From: Salipaludibacillus aurantiacus
Lineage (GTDB): Bacteria; Bacillota; Bacilli; Bacillales; Salisediminibacteriaceae
Direction: 5' to 3'
NCBI RefSeq assembly: GCF_900111295.1
Contig: NZ_FOGT01000007.1
Span: forward strand, 1-64,000
DNA: 64,000 nt
In this document: positions 32,984 to 42,373 of the stretch, piece by piece
Layout of the letters: each line of letters begins with the position of its first letter
Numbering within the stretch: position 1 is the first letter of the stretch
The notes under the pieces: generated by a model
Told to the model about the DNA's origin: nothing
Seen by the model: the letters and a program-made list of their open reading frames with translations, nothing else
Database searches by the model: none
Program-made: the position numbers and the translations under genes

Positions 32984-33616
32984 ATGACGGACGCTGTGAT
33001 TAACGAATTTCAATCTATTCCAACGACTGCTGCCTCAGATGCGATGGACGGTTTGAACAATTTAGATCCTTCGATCAAACCACTAAAGGAAGACTATCAT
33101 ATGGTTGGCCGCGCTTTAACAGTAAAAACATCTCCCGGAGATAACTCAGCTGTTTTAAAAGCGATCCATGCGGCTCAACCGGGTGACGTGTTAGTCATTG
33201 ACGCAAAAGGGGACACCTATCGGGGAGTCGCTGGAGATTTTGTATTAGGAATGGCTCAAACTTTAGGAATTAACGGGTTTGTCGTGGACGGTGCGATCAG
33301 GGACCTGGTCGACTGTAAAGCGCTGGACTTCCCTGTTTTTTGCAAAGCTACCACCATCGCTGCCAGCGAAAAAAACGGTCTTGGCCATATTAATGTCCCT
33401 GTCACATGCGGCGGTGTGTCAGTTCAACCGGGCGATTTAGTCATTGGCGATGCCGACGGAGTGACAGTCGTACCTAAAGACTTGGAAAACGACGTACTAA
33501 GTAAAGCACGTAAAAAATTAGATAAAGACCAGGCCCGGGACGAGAAAATCTCTGGAAATAAAGAAGCTATTAAAACATACCTTGAAGACATGATTTCGAA
33601 GGCCTACAAAAAATAG
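32984..33616 (+). CDS. RraA-family protein (putative oxaloacetate decarboxylase/aldolase type)
   Basis: A 210-residue protein of the RraA-like fold. Landmarks are PTTAASDAMDG, GDVLVIDAKGDTYRG, VVDGAIRDL and GDLVIGDADGV. Enteric RraA inhibits RNase E, but most relatives without RNase E act as 4-hydroxy-4-methyl-2-oxoglutarate aldolase or oxaloacetate decarboxylase; the DG-RD motif (Asp and Arg of the active site) is present. GGAGGAATC precedes the ATG. It is next to, and divergent from, the Gfo/Idh/MocA gene, which may mean related substrates. Confidence 0.83.
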   Translation: MTDAVINEFQSIPTTAASDAMDGLNNLDPSIKPLKEDYHMVGRALTVKTSPGDNSAVLKAIHAAQPGDVLVIDAKGDTYRGVAGDFVLGMAQTLGINGFVVDGAIRDLVDCKALDFPVFCKATTIAASEKNGLGHINVPVTCGGVSVQPGDLVIGDADGVTVVPKDLENDVLSKARKKLDKDQARDEKISGNKEAIKTYLEDMISKAYKK

Positions 33617-33671
33617 TTTCTAAATAAATCTTTTAAAAGTGAAGACTTACAAAACCATACTAATTTTCGCC

Positions 33672-33712
33672 AAAAAGAGAGCAGAAGGGTTTCTCCCTCT
33701 GCTCTTCTTCGT
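33672..33712. terminator. Bidirectional terminator between rraA-like and GH32 genes
   Basis: GAGCAGAAGGG pairs with CCCTCTGCTC around TTTCT. Leftward it is followed by TCTTTTTG; rightward by a mixed TTCTTCGTTTTC. Confidence 0.8.
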
Positions 33713-33749
33713 TTTCTCTATCATTTCAACTTAACGTGAGATCTGCTTG

Positions 33750-36700
33750 TTACCTTTGAGCAGATTTTCCTTGATTCCCGGGCCTGCCAGGTACTTCCGG
33801 TTTCCCATGTTTTCCTGATTTTCCAACTTCTCCCGGCTTACCGTTCAACCCCGGCGGGCCTTCTCCCCCCGGAGGTCCGGCATGTCCTGGCGGTCCTGGA
33901 TTATCAGGCGGGCCGCCTTGCCCTGGAGAACCCGGTCTGCCCGGTTCTTCATCATCAGGCTCTTCTTCCAACCCGTAATAAGTGACCAAGTGATCATTTT
34001 CAAACTCTGTGTCAAGATCGACGGACACATTCACATTATCAAGGTTAATATGGCCGAAGCCGTCCGTTTTCCGGTCGACCACTTTTAAATATAGCTCTTC
34101 TCCAATATAGTCTGACGCATCCCAGCGAACCCGGCGGTACTGCTCAGACTGGTGCCCTGTGGCCTTCATAAGGTATTCATCATCAGCAGCCCGGACTAAT
34201 GCCACATACAGCTCTTCAGGCGCATTGCCTCCTGCAACAAGAAAGTCAATACTGCCGTCAGCTCCTAAAATAAATGACTCTGAACGCATGGCGCCTGTTA
34301 ACGAATCGCCACCCAGGTCCGGATTAAAGCCCCAATAATGGTAATGATTTGGATCAACCCCGGTATGAGCCTGGTTAAAAGGACCTCCCCAGCCCCAGCC
34401 GTCAGCATTTGTGACGTGTTCATCCTGGAAAGCATCTCCTTCAAGTACCTTCCATCCAGACAGATCGCCCGTCTGAAAATCATGGTTCGGAAGAGACTTA
34501 TGAGGGATAACTTCTTTTACATCGGCCTCCATTGGCGGAACAGTTTCACCGTAAGCCGACGTCATTTCCCATACCTCAAAGGATAAAACCTGCACGTCGC
34601 CGCCTTCACTCCAGATATCAAGGCCCATCGCATCCATCGTCGGGTACACTCTTGACGTGATGCTCCGTTTCCCATTCGCATAAGCTTCAACCATCGAACG
34701 GTCAAGGAAAATCTGCAGCTGAAGCGTCTCATCATTTAAAGAAAGTTCCCCTTCATGAATGCCTTTCCTTACATCCGGGTCAAGACTCGACCGGTTACGG
34801 TCAATGCCTAATTTTTCATCTGAAAAATCATAGTAAAGAAGCGTCTTCTCTCTCAGATCATCACTTTGTCTGAGGTTTAACCCGAAGGCTTCAGCATCCG
34901 CATTTTCAACTTCCACATTTATTTCAAGCATATCTCCCTGTACCTGACTTAATGTTTCTTGCAGTTCAGACACAGACACGTTATTTTTTGAAATTAACTG
35001 CTCTCCTCGTAAATTCTTAACTTCTTCAATAGGTTCAATCCCGAGCTCATTCTCACCCGTGAGCGACAAACTGAGAGGCAGTCCGGCATTGTGAGCCCAA
35101 CCTGCATCATAATGTGCCTGCTCGGAACGGCGGTCCTGCGCGATGCTGTAAAGAACAGAGCGGCCATCATGGTCTTCAAACCCGCTTGGCCCAGTGAAAT
35201 GCTCACCATAATCAAACAGCCGCGGCTCTTCATGATCCGGGACAAATTTGTGATTTTCCCGGTCCCATTCCCCAATCCAGTGCCACACATACTTAACGTC
35301 GTGCTCACTGTAGCCGTCATACCAAGGATTAATAAAGAAAGCGTATTTCCCTGTCTCTTCGCCATCTTCGTCAGTTAAAGGCAGGAAAACAGGCAGTTCC
35401 CATACGTGTCCTGTAGCAGGATACTGCTGGACGTCTCCTGTAAAGAAAGGCCCTTCATACTCCCACTCATATAAATCGTCAGACGTGTAAAGGAGCGCTG
35501 TCCCTCCTACATGCTCGCCGCCGTCCATAATACCCGAACTTACCAGCTGATACCAGGTGCCGTCTTCTTCCCAGACGTAAGGGTCACGGAACTGGCCGAA
35601 CATAACCTCTCCTTCGTCTGCATGAAGATTTTCCTCCTGAACATTAACCGGCTCATCGTGCATGTTCCATTGAGGCAGATTCACATCGCCATCTTCAGGA
35701 AACGTACTTTCAGCGAGGCCGACCATCTGATTAGGCGTTTTACTGTCATCTCCAGCTGTAAACAGGAGAACTGGATTGCCATCCGCATCAAATGTTGCGT
35801 CTCCTGACCAGACACCGTCCGGCGAGACCGAGCCTCCCTCAGGAGCAAGCGCAATTGGCATATCCTCCCAGTGAATCATATCGTCACTGACAGCATGTCC
35901 CCAGTGAATGTGGTTCCAGTAAGGACCTTGAGGGTTATGCTGGTAAAAAATATGGTATTTCCCTTCAAAATAAAATGGCGCATGAGGTTCGTTCATCCAG
36001 TGTTCCGGCGAAATTAAATGATACTGAGGCCGGTGGCGGTCTTCGTCATAACGGCTTCGCTCGTAATCGAGGTAAGGCTCAGGATGTTCACCGTTTTCGA
36101 AGCCATCAGCATAAGCGGCGTACTTTTCGCTCACTTCCTCTTCATCTAAAGCTGCACCGTGGACTTTTATTTCATCCATCATGCCGTTAAACATATTCGC
36201 TGTAAAAACACCGTTAATTATCGCAGGTTCATTATGTTTCCCAATCCTCAACGGTTCAGAAGCTGGAACAAATGTGCTGTTCCGCGGAAGATCAGTCTCC
36301 CCGACTTTTTCTCCGTTCAAATATAACTCCATTACATTTCTGCTGCCATCTAATGTAGCAACGATATGGGACCATTCGAACTTTTCGAGCGGTGCATCTT
36401 CATCGGCCCATACTTCGAACCACTCCCCGTTCACTCCGGCTTCAAAAGACCAGCTGCCATGGCGCCCCATTCCAAGTATGAAGCCTTGAGCGTTATTTGC
36501 ATTTTGCTGGTTAATTATCGCTGATTTTTTACCTTCATTGCCCCACTCATAAGCTCTCGGTGCCACCCATGCTTCGAGGCTGAAGGTGTTATCAAGCTTA
36601 ACGAAATCTTCTGCATCCCGCTCAACCCAAGTAGAGTAACCGTCAAATAACAAACCGTGATTCACAATGCCCTCTCTCCAAAGTGGGTCTGTCGATGGTT

Positions 36701-39491
36701 TGTCTACGGCATTATTAAACACATAATGAATAGTGTCTGTATAATCCATTTCTTCATCCGCCGTTTTGTTCCCATCTCCTTCGTCAAGCGGCCAGTGCGA
36801 CACAAGTTCAGGTAAATCAGAAGGAGTATCACCTTCACCGTCTTTTTCATTATAAACATTGAAATCATCGACATTGATGTGGCCGAATCCACCGGAGTGG
36901 TAATCTGCCACCTTAATATAAAGCTGTTCGCCCAGGTAATCAGAAGCATCCCAGTAAACCCGGCGATACTGCTCAGAATTACGCCCTGTCGCACGGAAGA
37001 GCTCTTCGCCATCAGTTGCACGAATTAATGACACGTAAGTCCGGTCACGATCTTCGCCGCCTCCGATAAGGAAGTTGATTGTTCCGTTCCCGCCAAGCTC
37101 AAAAGTGCTGGAAGTGAGCACCCCTGTCCTGAGATCCGACCGTCCGTCCTCTTCAGCTCCTTTAAATCCCCACAAATGATACTCACCTTCGTGGTTAAAC
37201 GGAATTTCTTCATCCCAAAAATGAGGCTGATCAGTAACGACTCCGTTAAACGCTTTTCCATTACCAATCACATTCCAGCCAGATAAGTCGCCTGTTTCAA
37301 AACCAGGATTCTCAATATCATTAGGCAGGCTGCTGTCGAGATCCTCTCTGATCCACTGGTCATTTGCTTTGTATTCCGCTTTTTTCATTTCATAAACTTC
37401 CAGTTTAGACAGCTCAACGGTTCCATTGTCAGCGAAGAGCTGCAAACCCTGGCTGTAAGGATCAGGAAATATTTGATTTGTAAAAACAGTTTTTCCTTCA
37501 TTAAAGAACACTTCGACTGACGACCTGTCTACAAGAAGGGTCATCGTCACTTTATCACCTTGTACTGAGAAGTCAGCCACATGCTTAGCTGCAAAATTTT
37601 CATTAAAACTCGTATCTCTGGATTCTGTCCGGTCCACGAATAATTCATCATTAGCGAGGTCATATCCGACACTTGTATACTCGCCATCTCCTGTTCGGAC
37701 ATTAAATCCGAAGGCATCAGCAGACGTTTGGTCATCAAGGGCGAATTCCGCCTGGATTTCAAACGTATCTCCTGTAATATCACTTAGAAGATCACTGGCC
37801 CCTTCAATGACTTCATTTTCAAACGCATAGTGTTCTCCCCGCAATTGTGCCAGTTCATCTGCCGGTTCCTGCATAAGATGAATTTCTCCACCCTCTTCAT
37901 GGAGAGACAGCTTTCTCGGAACTGACATAGCACTGCGCCAAGGATCTGTCGGGGTATCATTTCCATACTCCACCGGATTGCTCATCCAGCCAACCCAAAT
38001 TGGATATTCCTGGGGGGTCTGACCCCAAGTGACGGCGGCATAAAAGTCTGCGCCGTAATCAACCCAGCGGACATCGTCATGATCTGCCTTAAACGTCTCT
38101 CCGTCAAATTCTCCGATAAAGTAAGCCATTCCGCTTCCACCGGCCGGAGCATTATGAACACTTAAAGTTAACACCCATTTTTCAGTATCTTCCTCGCCAT
38201 CTCCTGTAGTATCAACCGCCATTTGAAAAAGGTCCGGGCACTCCCAAATGTCAAAGTCATGGGACGTAGTGTTTTCAAATGACCCTGATTTTTCCCAATT
38301 CAGAAGATCGACTGAGGTATAAAAATCAATGACTTCTCCAGCGGCAATGGAGAAGATCCACTGACTCGTTTCTTCATGCCAGAAAACATTCGGGTCCCGG
38401 AATACGCCCGCTCCCCCATTACTTGCTTTTAACTCTTCAGGCATACGGACCACCGGGTTCTCTTCTGCCTTCTCCCATGTCCGGCCCTTGTCATTGCTGT
38501 AAGCAATTCCGACGTGCTGGTCATCATTGCCTAGTTCATACGTGAAGACAGCAACAAAAGGCGGGTGATCACCATTTCCTAAACCTGATGTATTGTCTTC
38601 ATCAATCACTACACTTCCGGACCATATAAATCCATTTTCATCCGGATATAAGGCAAGCGGCTGATGATCCCAGTTTACTAAATCTTCACTGATCGCATGC
38701 CCCCAGTACATCGAACCCCAGACATTGTCTACCGGGTTATGCTGGTAAAATAGATGATATTCCCCATCATAGTAAACAAGCCCGTTTGGATCGTTCATCC
38801 AGTTCTCTTCAGGGGTGAAGTGAAACTGAGGTCTGTAAACTTCATTGTAATACCCTTGACCTATCTCTTCCTCACCCGTTTCTTCTTCCGGGTAAAAAGT
38901 TCTGAAGTCATCTACGTTAATATGGCCCCAACCGCCTTCAAGATTGTTGACCACTTTAAAGAAGAGTTCTTCTCCCTTATATTCCGAAGCATCCCACGTG
39001 ACCCGGTTATAAGACTCACCGGTTTCATCATTAAAGTTATCATTTGTGGCCCGCATCAGTTCTTTACCAGTTTCCGCATGAACAAGTGCCACATAAAGAT
39101 TCTTACTATCATTTCCACCACCTATTAAAAACGAGACAGTACCAGAACCAGCCAGCTCAAAGTGGGAAGATTTCAGCTTGCCTGTTTTATCATCCCCTCC
39201 ATTTTCTGCTCCCCATAGATGGTAATCACCTTTATGATTGAACGGAACACCGTCCCAATAAGTAGTTGAAGGGGATACATTTGCATCACTGAACGCATCG
39301 CCTTCGAGCACTTCCCACCCGGATAAATCACCTGTTTCAAAACCAGGGTTTTCAATTTCATAAGACAGCGTGCCCTCATTTCCTGAGTCATTAGCAGCTG
39401 CTTCCCTTTCGGATAATGGAATAATTAACGATTGAAATGCGAGCATAAAAACTAAAAAGATAAACACACTTTTCCTTTTCTTTAACGGCAC
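33750..39491 (-). CDS. Secreted tandem GH32 fructan hydrolase with collagen-like tail
   Basis: A 1913-residue extracellular protein, expected to degrade levan or inulin. Order: signal peptide; jelly-roll-like module (about 45-200); GH32 domain 1 (about 220-690) with nucleophile Asp in WMNDPNG, FRDPN and WECPD; a second module (about 720-885); a LamG-like domain (about 900-1125); GH32 domain 2 (about 1155-1645); a third module (about 1665-1830); and a C-terminal Gly-X-Y collagen-like tail. Domain 2 reads WMNEPHAP in place of WMNDPNG, and WELP in place of WECP. I chose GTG at 39491 (AAAGGGG 8 bases upstream). Two LacI-type operators lie upstream. One GGGGTC repeat copy lies inside domain 1. Confidence 0.88.
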   Translation of the reverse strand: MPLKKRKSVFIFLVFMLAFQSLIIPLSEREAAANDSGNEGTLSYEIENPGFETGDLSGWEVLEGDAFSDANVSPSTTYWDGVPFNHKGDYHLWGAENGGDDKTGKLKSSHFELAGSGTVSFLIGGGNDSKNLYVALVHAETGKELMRATNDNFNDETGESYNRVTWDASEYKGEELFFKVVNNLEGGWGHINVDDFRTFYPEEETGEEEIGQGYYNEVYRPQFHFTPEENWMNDPNGLVYYDGEYHLFYQHNPVDNVWGSMYWGHAISEDLVNWDHQPLALYPDENGFIWSGSVVIDEDNTSGLGNGDHPPFVAVFTYELGNDDQHVGIAYSNDKGRTWEKAEENPVVRMPEELKASNGGAGVFRDPNVFWHEETSQWIFSIAAGEVIDFYTSVDLLNWEKSGSFENTTSHDFDIWECPDLFQMAVDTTGDGEEDTEKWVLTLSVHNAPAGGSGMAYFIGEFDGETFKADHDDVRWVDYGADFYAAVTWGQTPQEYPIWVGWMSNPVEYGNDTPTDPWRSAMSVPRKLSLHEEGGEIHLMQEPADELAQLRGEHYAFENEVIEGASDLLSDITGDTFEIQAEFALDDQTSADAFGFNVRTGDGEYTSVGYDLANDELFVDRTESRDTSFNENFAAKHVADFSVQGDKVTMTLLVDRSSVEVFFNEGKTVFTNQIFPDPYSQGLQLFADNGTVELSKLEVYEMKKAEYKANDQWIREDLDSSLPNDIENPGFETGDLSGWNVIGNGKAFNGVVTDQPHFWDEEIPFNHEGEYHLWGFKGAEEDGRSDLRTGVLTSSTFELGGNGTINFLIGGGEDRDRTYVSLIRATDGEELFRATGRNSEQYRRVYWDASDYLGEQLYIKVADYHSGGFGHINVDDFNVYNEKDGEGDTPSDLPELVSHWPLDEGDGNKTADEEMDYTDTIHYVFNNAVDKPSTDPLWREGIVNHGLLFDGYSTWVERDAEDFVKLDNTFSLEAWVAPRAYEWGNEGKKSAIINQQNANNAQGFILGMGRHGSWSFEAGVNGEWFEVWADEDAPLEKFEWSHIVATLDGSRNVMELYLNGEKVGETDLPRNSTFVPASEPLRIGKHNEPAIINGVFTANMFNGMMDEIKVHGAALDEEEVSEKYAAYADGFENGEHPEPYLDYERSRYDEDRHRPQYHLISPEHWMNEPHAPFYFEGKYHIFYQHNPQGPYWNHIHWGHAVSDDMIHWEDMPIALAPEGGSVSPDGVWSGDATFDADGNPVLLFTAGDDSKTPNQMVGLAESTFPEDGDVNLPQWNMHDEPVNVQEENLHADEGEVMFGQFRDPYVWEEDGTWYQLVSSGIMDGGEHVGGTALLYTSDDLYEWEYEGPFFTGDVQQYPATGHVWELPVFLPLTDEDGEETGKYAFFINPWYDGYSEHDVKYVWHWIGEWDRENHKFVPDHEEPRLFDYGEHFTGPSGFEDHDGRSVLYSIAQDRRSEQAHYDAGWAHNAGLPLSLSLTGENELGIEPIEEVKNLRGEQLISKNNVSVSELQETLSQVQGDMLEINVEVENADAEAFGLNLRQSDDLREKTLLYYDFSDEKLGIDRNRSSLDPDVRKGIHEGELSLNDETLQLQIFLDRSMVEAYANGKRSITSRVYPTMDAMGLDIWSEGGDVQVLSFEVWEMTSAYGETVPPMEADVKEVIPHKSLPNHDFQTGDLSGWKVLEGDAFQDEHVTNADGWGWGGPFNQAHTGVDPNHYHYWGFNPDLGGDSLTGAMRSESFILGADGSIDFLVAGGNAPEELYVALVRAADDEYLMKATGHQSEQYRRVRWDASDYIGEELYLKVVDRKTDGFGHINLDNVNVSVDLDTEFENDHLVTYYGLEEEPDDEEPGRPGSPGQGGPPDNPGPPGHAGPPGGEGPPGLNGKPGEVGKSGKHGKPEVPGRPGNQGKSAQR
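38012..38027. repeat. GGGGTC-GACCCC repeat copy inside the GH32 coding sequence
   Basis: TGGGGGGTCTGACCCC lies in frame in GH32 domain 1 and encodes part of TWGQTPQEYP, where GH32 enzymes usually have a short variable loop before the conserved WVGWMSN-type strand. It is shorter in shared flank than the intergenic copies. Confidence 0.5.
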
Positions 39492-39572
39492 TAAGCATTC
39501 CCCTTTCAATGGTTAATTTAATTTGAACTGACCTGCTTTATCTCCACGTCCTCCTCCCCTTAAACTTTAGAA

Positions 39573-39660
39573 AATCGATTACGTAATCGATTACGTAATA
39601 ATCAAAAATAAAAAGCAGAAAAATTGCTGAAAATGTAAACGGTTACGTAATCGTTTACAT
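39573..39660 (-). promoter_or_regulatory. Two LacI-family operators upstream of the GH32 gene
   Basis: A run of overlapping ATCGATTACGTAAT palindromes spans 39573-39599. A near-perfect 28-bp palindrome with TGTAAACG and CGTTTACA arms around TTACGTAA spans 39633-39660. They lie 80-170 bases before the start codon. LacI-type repression by a fructan-responsive regulator is likely; no such regulator gene lies next to it. Confidence 0.75.
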
Positions 39661-40128
39661 AGAATTATAGATATAAATTACTTTCATGTCAATTCTATTT
39701 TAAAAGAGTTTTATCTAATATTTCTCCCTGGCAGTCTCCCCTGATCCCCCTCCATTTGTAAAATAAGAGTAAGTAATCCGAACAGAGATCTTCACCGAAT
39801 CCCCATAAATTAAGCCAGCCATATAATGACAGACTCCCGGAAATCTGCTATTCTATACTTAAACAAAACCTCGCCGTTTAATGCTAAGCAACGAATTGCA
39901 AACTCATTAACTTTACCGCGTTTTTCATTAATACTCTGCACTTGTACCTTAATTTCTCACCGATAATTAACCCTGTTTTTGTTTTACCTTATTAAATTTT
40001 ACCCTTAAATAGATACTTATTTCACTTTAAACTACCTGCATCTCACCATTATGCTCACCCATTCACAAAAACTTCATCACACCCTGACCGGAAAGCCGCT
40101 TGAAATGATTAAAAGGGAGTTGATCTGC
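39661..40128. other. Intergenic region between GH32 and the hypothetical gene at 40129
   Basis: AT-rich sequence with no supported gene. Frames are short on both strands. No promoter with clear consensus and no known RNA structure was seen. Confidence 0.35.
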
Positions 40129-40596
40129 ATGCGTAAGGAAGAATTTAACGAGTTGCTTCTAGCTGATGAAAAAATCTGCCCATCGTCCCCTATCAAACAA
40201 GTATTGGAGAGATACGGGAAATCCTCGATCTTTTACAACCTGTGCCGGACATTCTACTTACTTGTTTATAATGCAAACATAATTAAACGCGACCATCTGC
40301 AATTCGAATGTTATATCAGTGATGATGATCTTATTCCAGCAGCCTGTGAATTTAACGAAACAGTGAAACTCCTTTCAACTCAATACCAAGCACCCGCTGA
40401 AGAAATTAAAGAAGAACTGTTTAACCTTATCAAAAGATATTACACCTGTGCTGCCACACCCGAAGAACTGGACTGTAAGTTCCGTATCGTCGGCGGCGAT
40501 CCGGACCGCTTCCCGAAAGAATTCATTATGGTATATGACATGAATGAATTCCCGAACTGGGACCATTTCGAAGAACGCATCCGCTCGTTTGTATAA
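40129..40596 (+). CDS. Hypothetical protein
   Basis: A 155-residue soluble protein with no signal peptide or membrane helix, and not recognised. It is mostly helical with several aromatic residues (YNLCRTFYLLVYNANI) and four cysteines without a CxxC pair. I chose ATG at 40129 (MRKEEFNELLLADEK), 9 bases after AAAGGGAG; the open frame extends upstream to 40051 but without a ribosome site. A very strong terminator follows, so it is a real monocistronic unit. Confidence 0.65.
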   Translation: MRKEEFNELLLADEKICPSSPIKQVLERYGKSSIFYNLCRTFYLLVYNANIIKRDHLQFECYISDDDLIPAACEFNETVKLLSTQYQAPAEEIKEELFNLIKRYYTCAATPEELDCKFRIVGGDPDRFPKEFIMVYDMNEFPNWDHFEERIRSFV

Positions 40597-40612
40597 ACCT
40601 TCCCGCAAACTG

Positions 40613-40665
40613 AACAACCTCCCTCACTGTCTCCTGAAGCGGATCGTGAGGGAGGTTGTTTTGTT
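40613..40665 (+). terminator. Terminator of the gene at 40129
   Basis: AACAACCTCCCTCAC and GTGAGGGAGGTTGTT form a perfect 15-bp stem, followed by TTGTTT. Confidence 0.92.
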
Positions 40666-40739
40666 TCCGCCCTCATCCTCCCCCTGGTATATTTCACCTG
40701 TCGATGGAAAAGATAGATTACTAGACAGGAGGGATATTT

Positions 40740-41252
40740 ATGCGTATGGCTGCTGTAATAGTTGTGAGCATTCTGCTGGTCATTTCTATGAGCACTTTAG
40801 CCGAAATGGCTGCTTCAACCGATGGTTTATCGGTGCAGGCGGTTTATAAAAAAGAAGCTTCACTAAGCTTTCTCACTGACCTTGAAAGCTCCTTTTATTC
40901 TGCCTATTCCTTACATAATAACCTTGACCTGCAAATAAGAAAGGCAGGCCATTTTGTAATCTACGGAGTAATAGCCCTCTTAATCTTTTTCACAACTCCC
41001 GTAAAAAAATTATGGGAACGCGGTTTATCAGGGGCCGCTTCATCAACGCTCATTGGACTGATCGATGAAATCCACCAGTATTTTTTAATCAGCCGCTCAG
41101 GCAGAATTTTAGATGTCTATATAAACGCGGCAGGCAGCCTCACTTTCGCGACGGCTGCCTGTGTTGGTTACCTGATTTTCAGGAAATTAGAAATTAAAAA
41201 GACTGCGGAGGCTGGGGCTCATAGAGAGAAGGCCCTTCCAAAGAGCATGTGA
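40740..41252 (+). CDS. VanZ-like family membrane protein
   Basis: A 170-residue membrane protein with about four helices. The family motif is clear: RKAGHFVIYGVIALLI, then IDEIHQYFLISRSGRILDVYINAAGS. VanZ gives low teicoplanin resistance in enterococci; most Bacillus relatives have no known role, probably in the cell envelope. AGGAGGG lies 7 bases before the ATG. Monocistronic; it converges on the ribose operon. Confidence 0.87.
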   Translation: MRMAAVIVVSILLVISMSTLAEMAASTDGLSVQAVYKKEASLSFLTDLESSFYSAYSLHNNLDLQIRKAGHFVIYGVIALLIFFTTPVKKLWERGLSGAASSTLIGLIDEIHQYFLISRSGRILDVYINAAGSLTFATAACVGYLIFRKLEIKKTAEAGAHREKALPKSM

Positions 41253-41370
41253 GGGGGAAGAGCAAGGCGTTCACATACCGGGTGAAGAGCCTCAAATAGG
41301 AGCGCGGCATCAGTTACCCACAACTGTACTGCATTTCATCCCCACTCCTTATCATCAATAAACACTTTAT

Positions 41371-41404
41371 TAATAAAACCTCCCTCGTGAGTGAGGGAGG
41401 TTTG
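41371..41404 (-). terminator. Terminator of the ribose operon
   Basis: Read leftward, AAACCTCCCTC pairs with GAGGGAGGTTT and is followed by TATTAATAAA. It is symmetric enough to also stop the VanZ-like transcript. Confidence 0.85.
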
Positions 41405-41430
41405 CCTGACTTATAAGGCCTGAGATAAAA

Positions 41431-42357
41431 TTATTCTGTCACTAGTTCCAAATCTACTGGAATAAATTCTTCTATATCTTCTCCATTTAATACTGCTTCG
41501 GCTGCTTCGAGAGCTTCTTCACCAATAAGGACTGGCTGTTGTGCTACCGTACCAGCTAATCGGCCATTTTCAACTGCGTTTACTGCATCGTCAGTAGCAT
41601 CAAAGCCCACAACTACTACGTCTTCATTTCCTGAACCTTCTATGGCTTCCAATGCTCCTAGAGCCATTTCATCATTATGGGCAAAAACACCTTTGATATC
41701 AGGGTGACCTTGCAGGATATTCTCCATTACTGATAGACCTTCTGCCCTGTCGAAATTAGCAGTCTGCGAGGTTACAACATCTAACGATTCATCTGCTACA
41801 TTATTAAAACCTTCTCCTCTTTCTCTCGCTGCTGATGATCCAGGAATACCCTCCAATTCAGCAACTTCTGCATCTTCGCCAACCAGATCTACAAGGAGTT
41901 CCCCAGCCATTTCTCCGCCAGCTACATTATCTGAGGCTATATGAGAAACAACTTCGCCACCGTCTGAACCACGATCTACTGTAATTACAGGAATACCTTC
42001 TGCATTCGCCAATTCAATTGCTGTGATAACTGATGACGAATCTGTTGGGTTGATTAATAACAGATCTATTCCCTGTTGTATCAGGTCTTCCACGTCGTTG
42101 ACCTGTTTAGAGTCATCATCCTGAGCATCTACAACATTTAGCTCAATTCCAAGTTCTTCTGCTTTTTCTTCCGCACCTTCCTGTAATGTCACAAAGAAAG
42201 GGTTGTTTAAGGTTGAGATAGAAAAACCAACGGTATAATCGCCGTTTTCTTCTCCACTCGCTTCATTGTTTGAATCATTTGCAGGAGATTCAGTAGTACA
42301 TGCAATCATTAAAGCACTGATTAAAGCTACTATTACCCACAGACCTGTTTTCTTCAT
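41431..42357 (-). CDS. rbsB: Ribose ABC transporter, substrate-binding lipoprotein
   Basis: The binding protein captures D-ribose outside the membrane and delivers it to RbsC. A lipoprotein signal ends in LISALMIACTT (lipobox Cys). The periplasmic-binding fold has FSISTLNNPFF, DLLLINPTDSS, VVSHIASDN and VFAHNDEMALGA. I chose ATG at 42357 (MKKTGLWV, 308 residues) because AAGGGGCG lies just upstream; a longer frame starts at 42381. Last gene of rbsRKDACB. Confidence 0.95.
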   Translation of the reverse strand: MKKTGLWVIVALISALMIACTTESPANDSNNEASGEENGDYTVGFSISTLNNPFFVTLQEGAEEKAEELGIELNVVDAQDDDSKQVNDVEDLIQQGIDLLLINPTDSSSVITAIELANAEGIPVITVDRGSDGGEVVSHIASDNVAGGEMAGELLVDLVGEDAEVAELEGIPGSSAARERGEGFNNVADESLDVVTSQTANFDRAEGLSVMENILQGHPDIKGVFAHNDEMALGALEAIEGSGNEDVVVVGFDATDDAVNAVENGRLAGTVAQQPVLIGEEALEAAEAVLNGEDIEEFIPVDLELVTE

Positions 42358-42373
42358 GTTCAATCGCCCCTTT

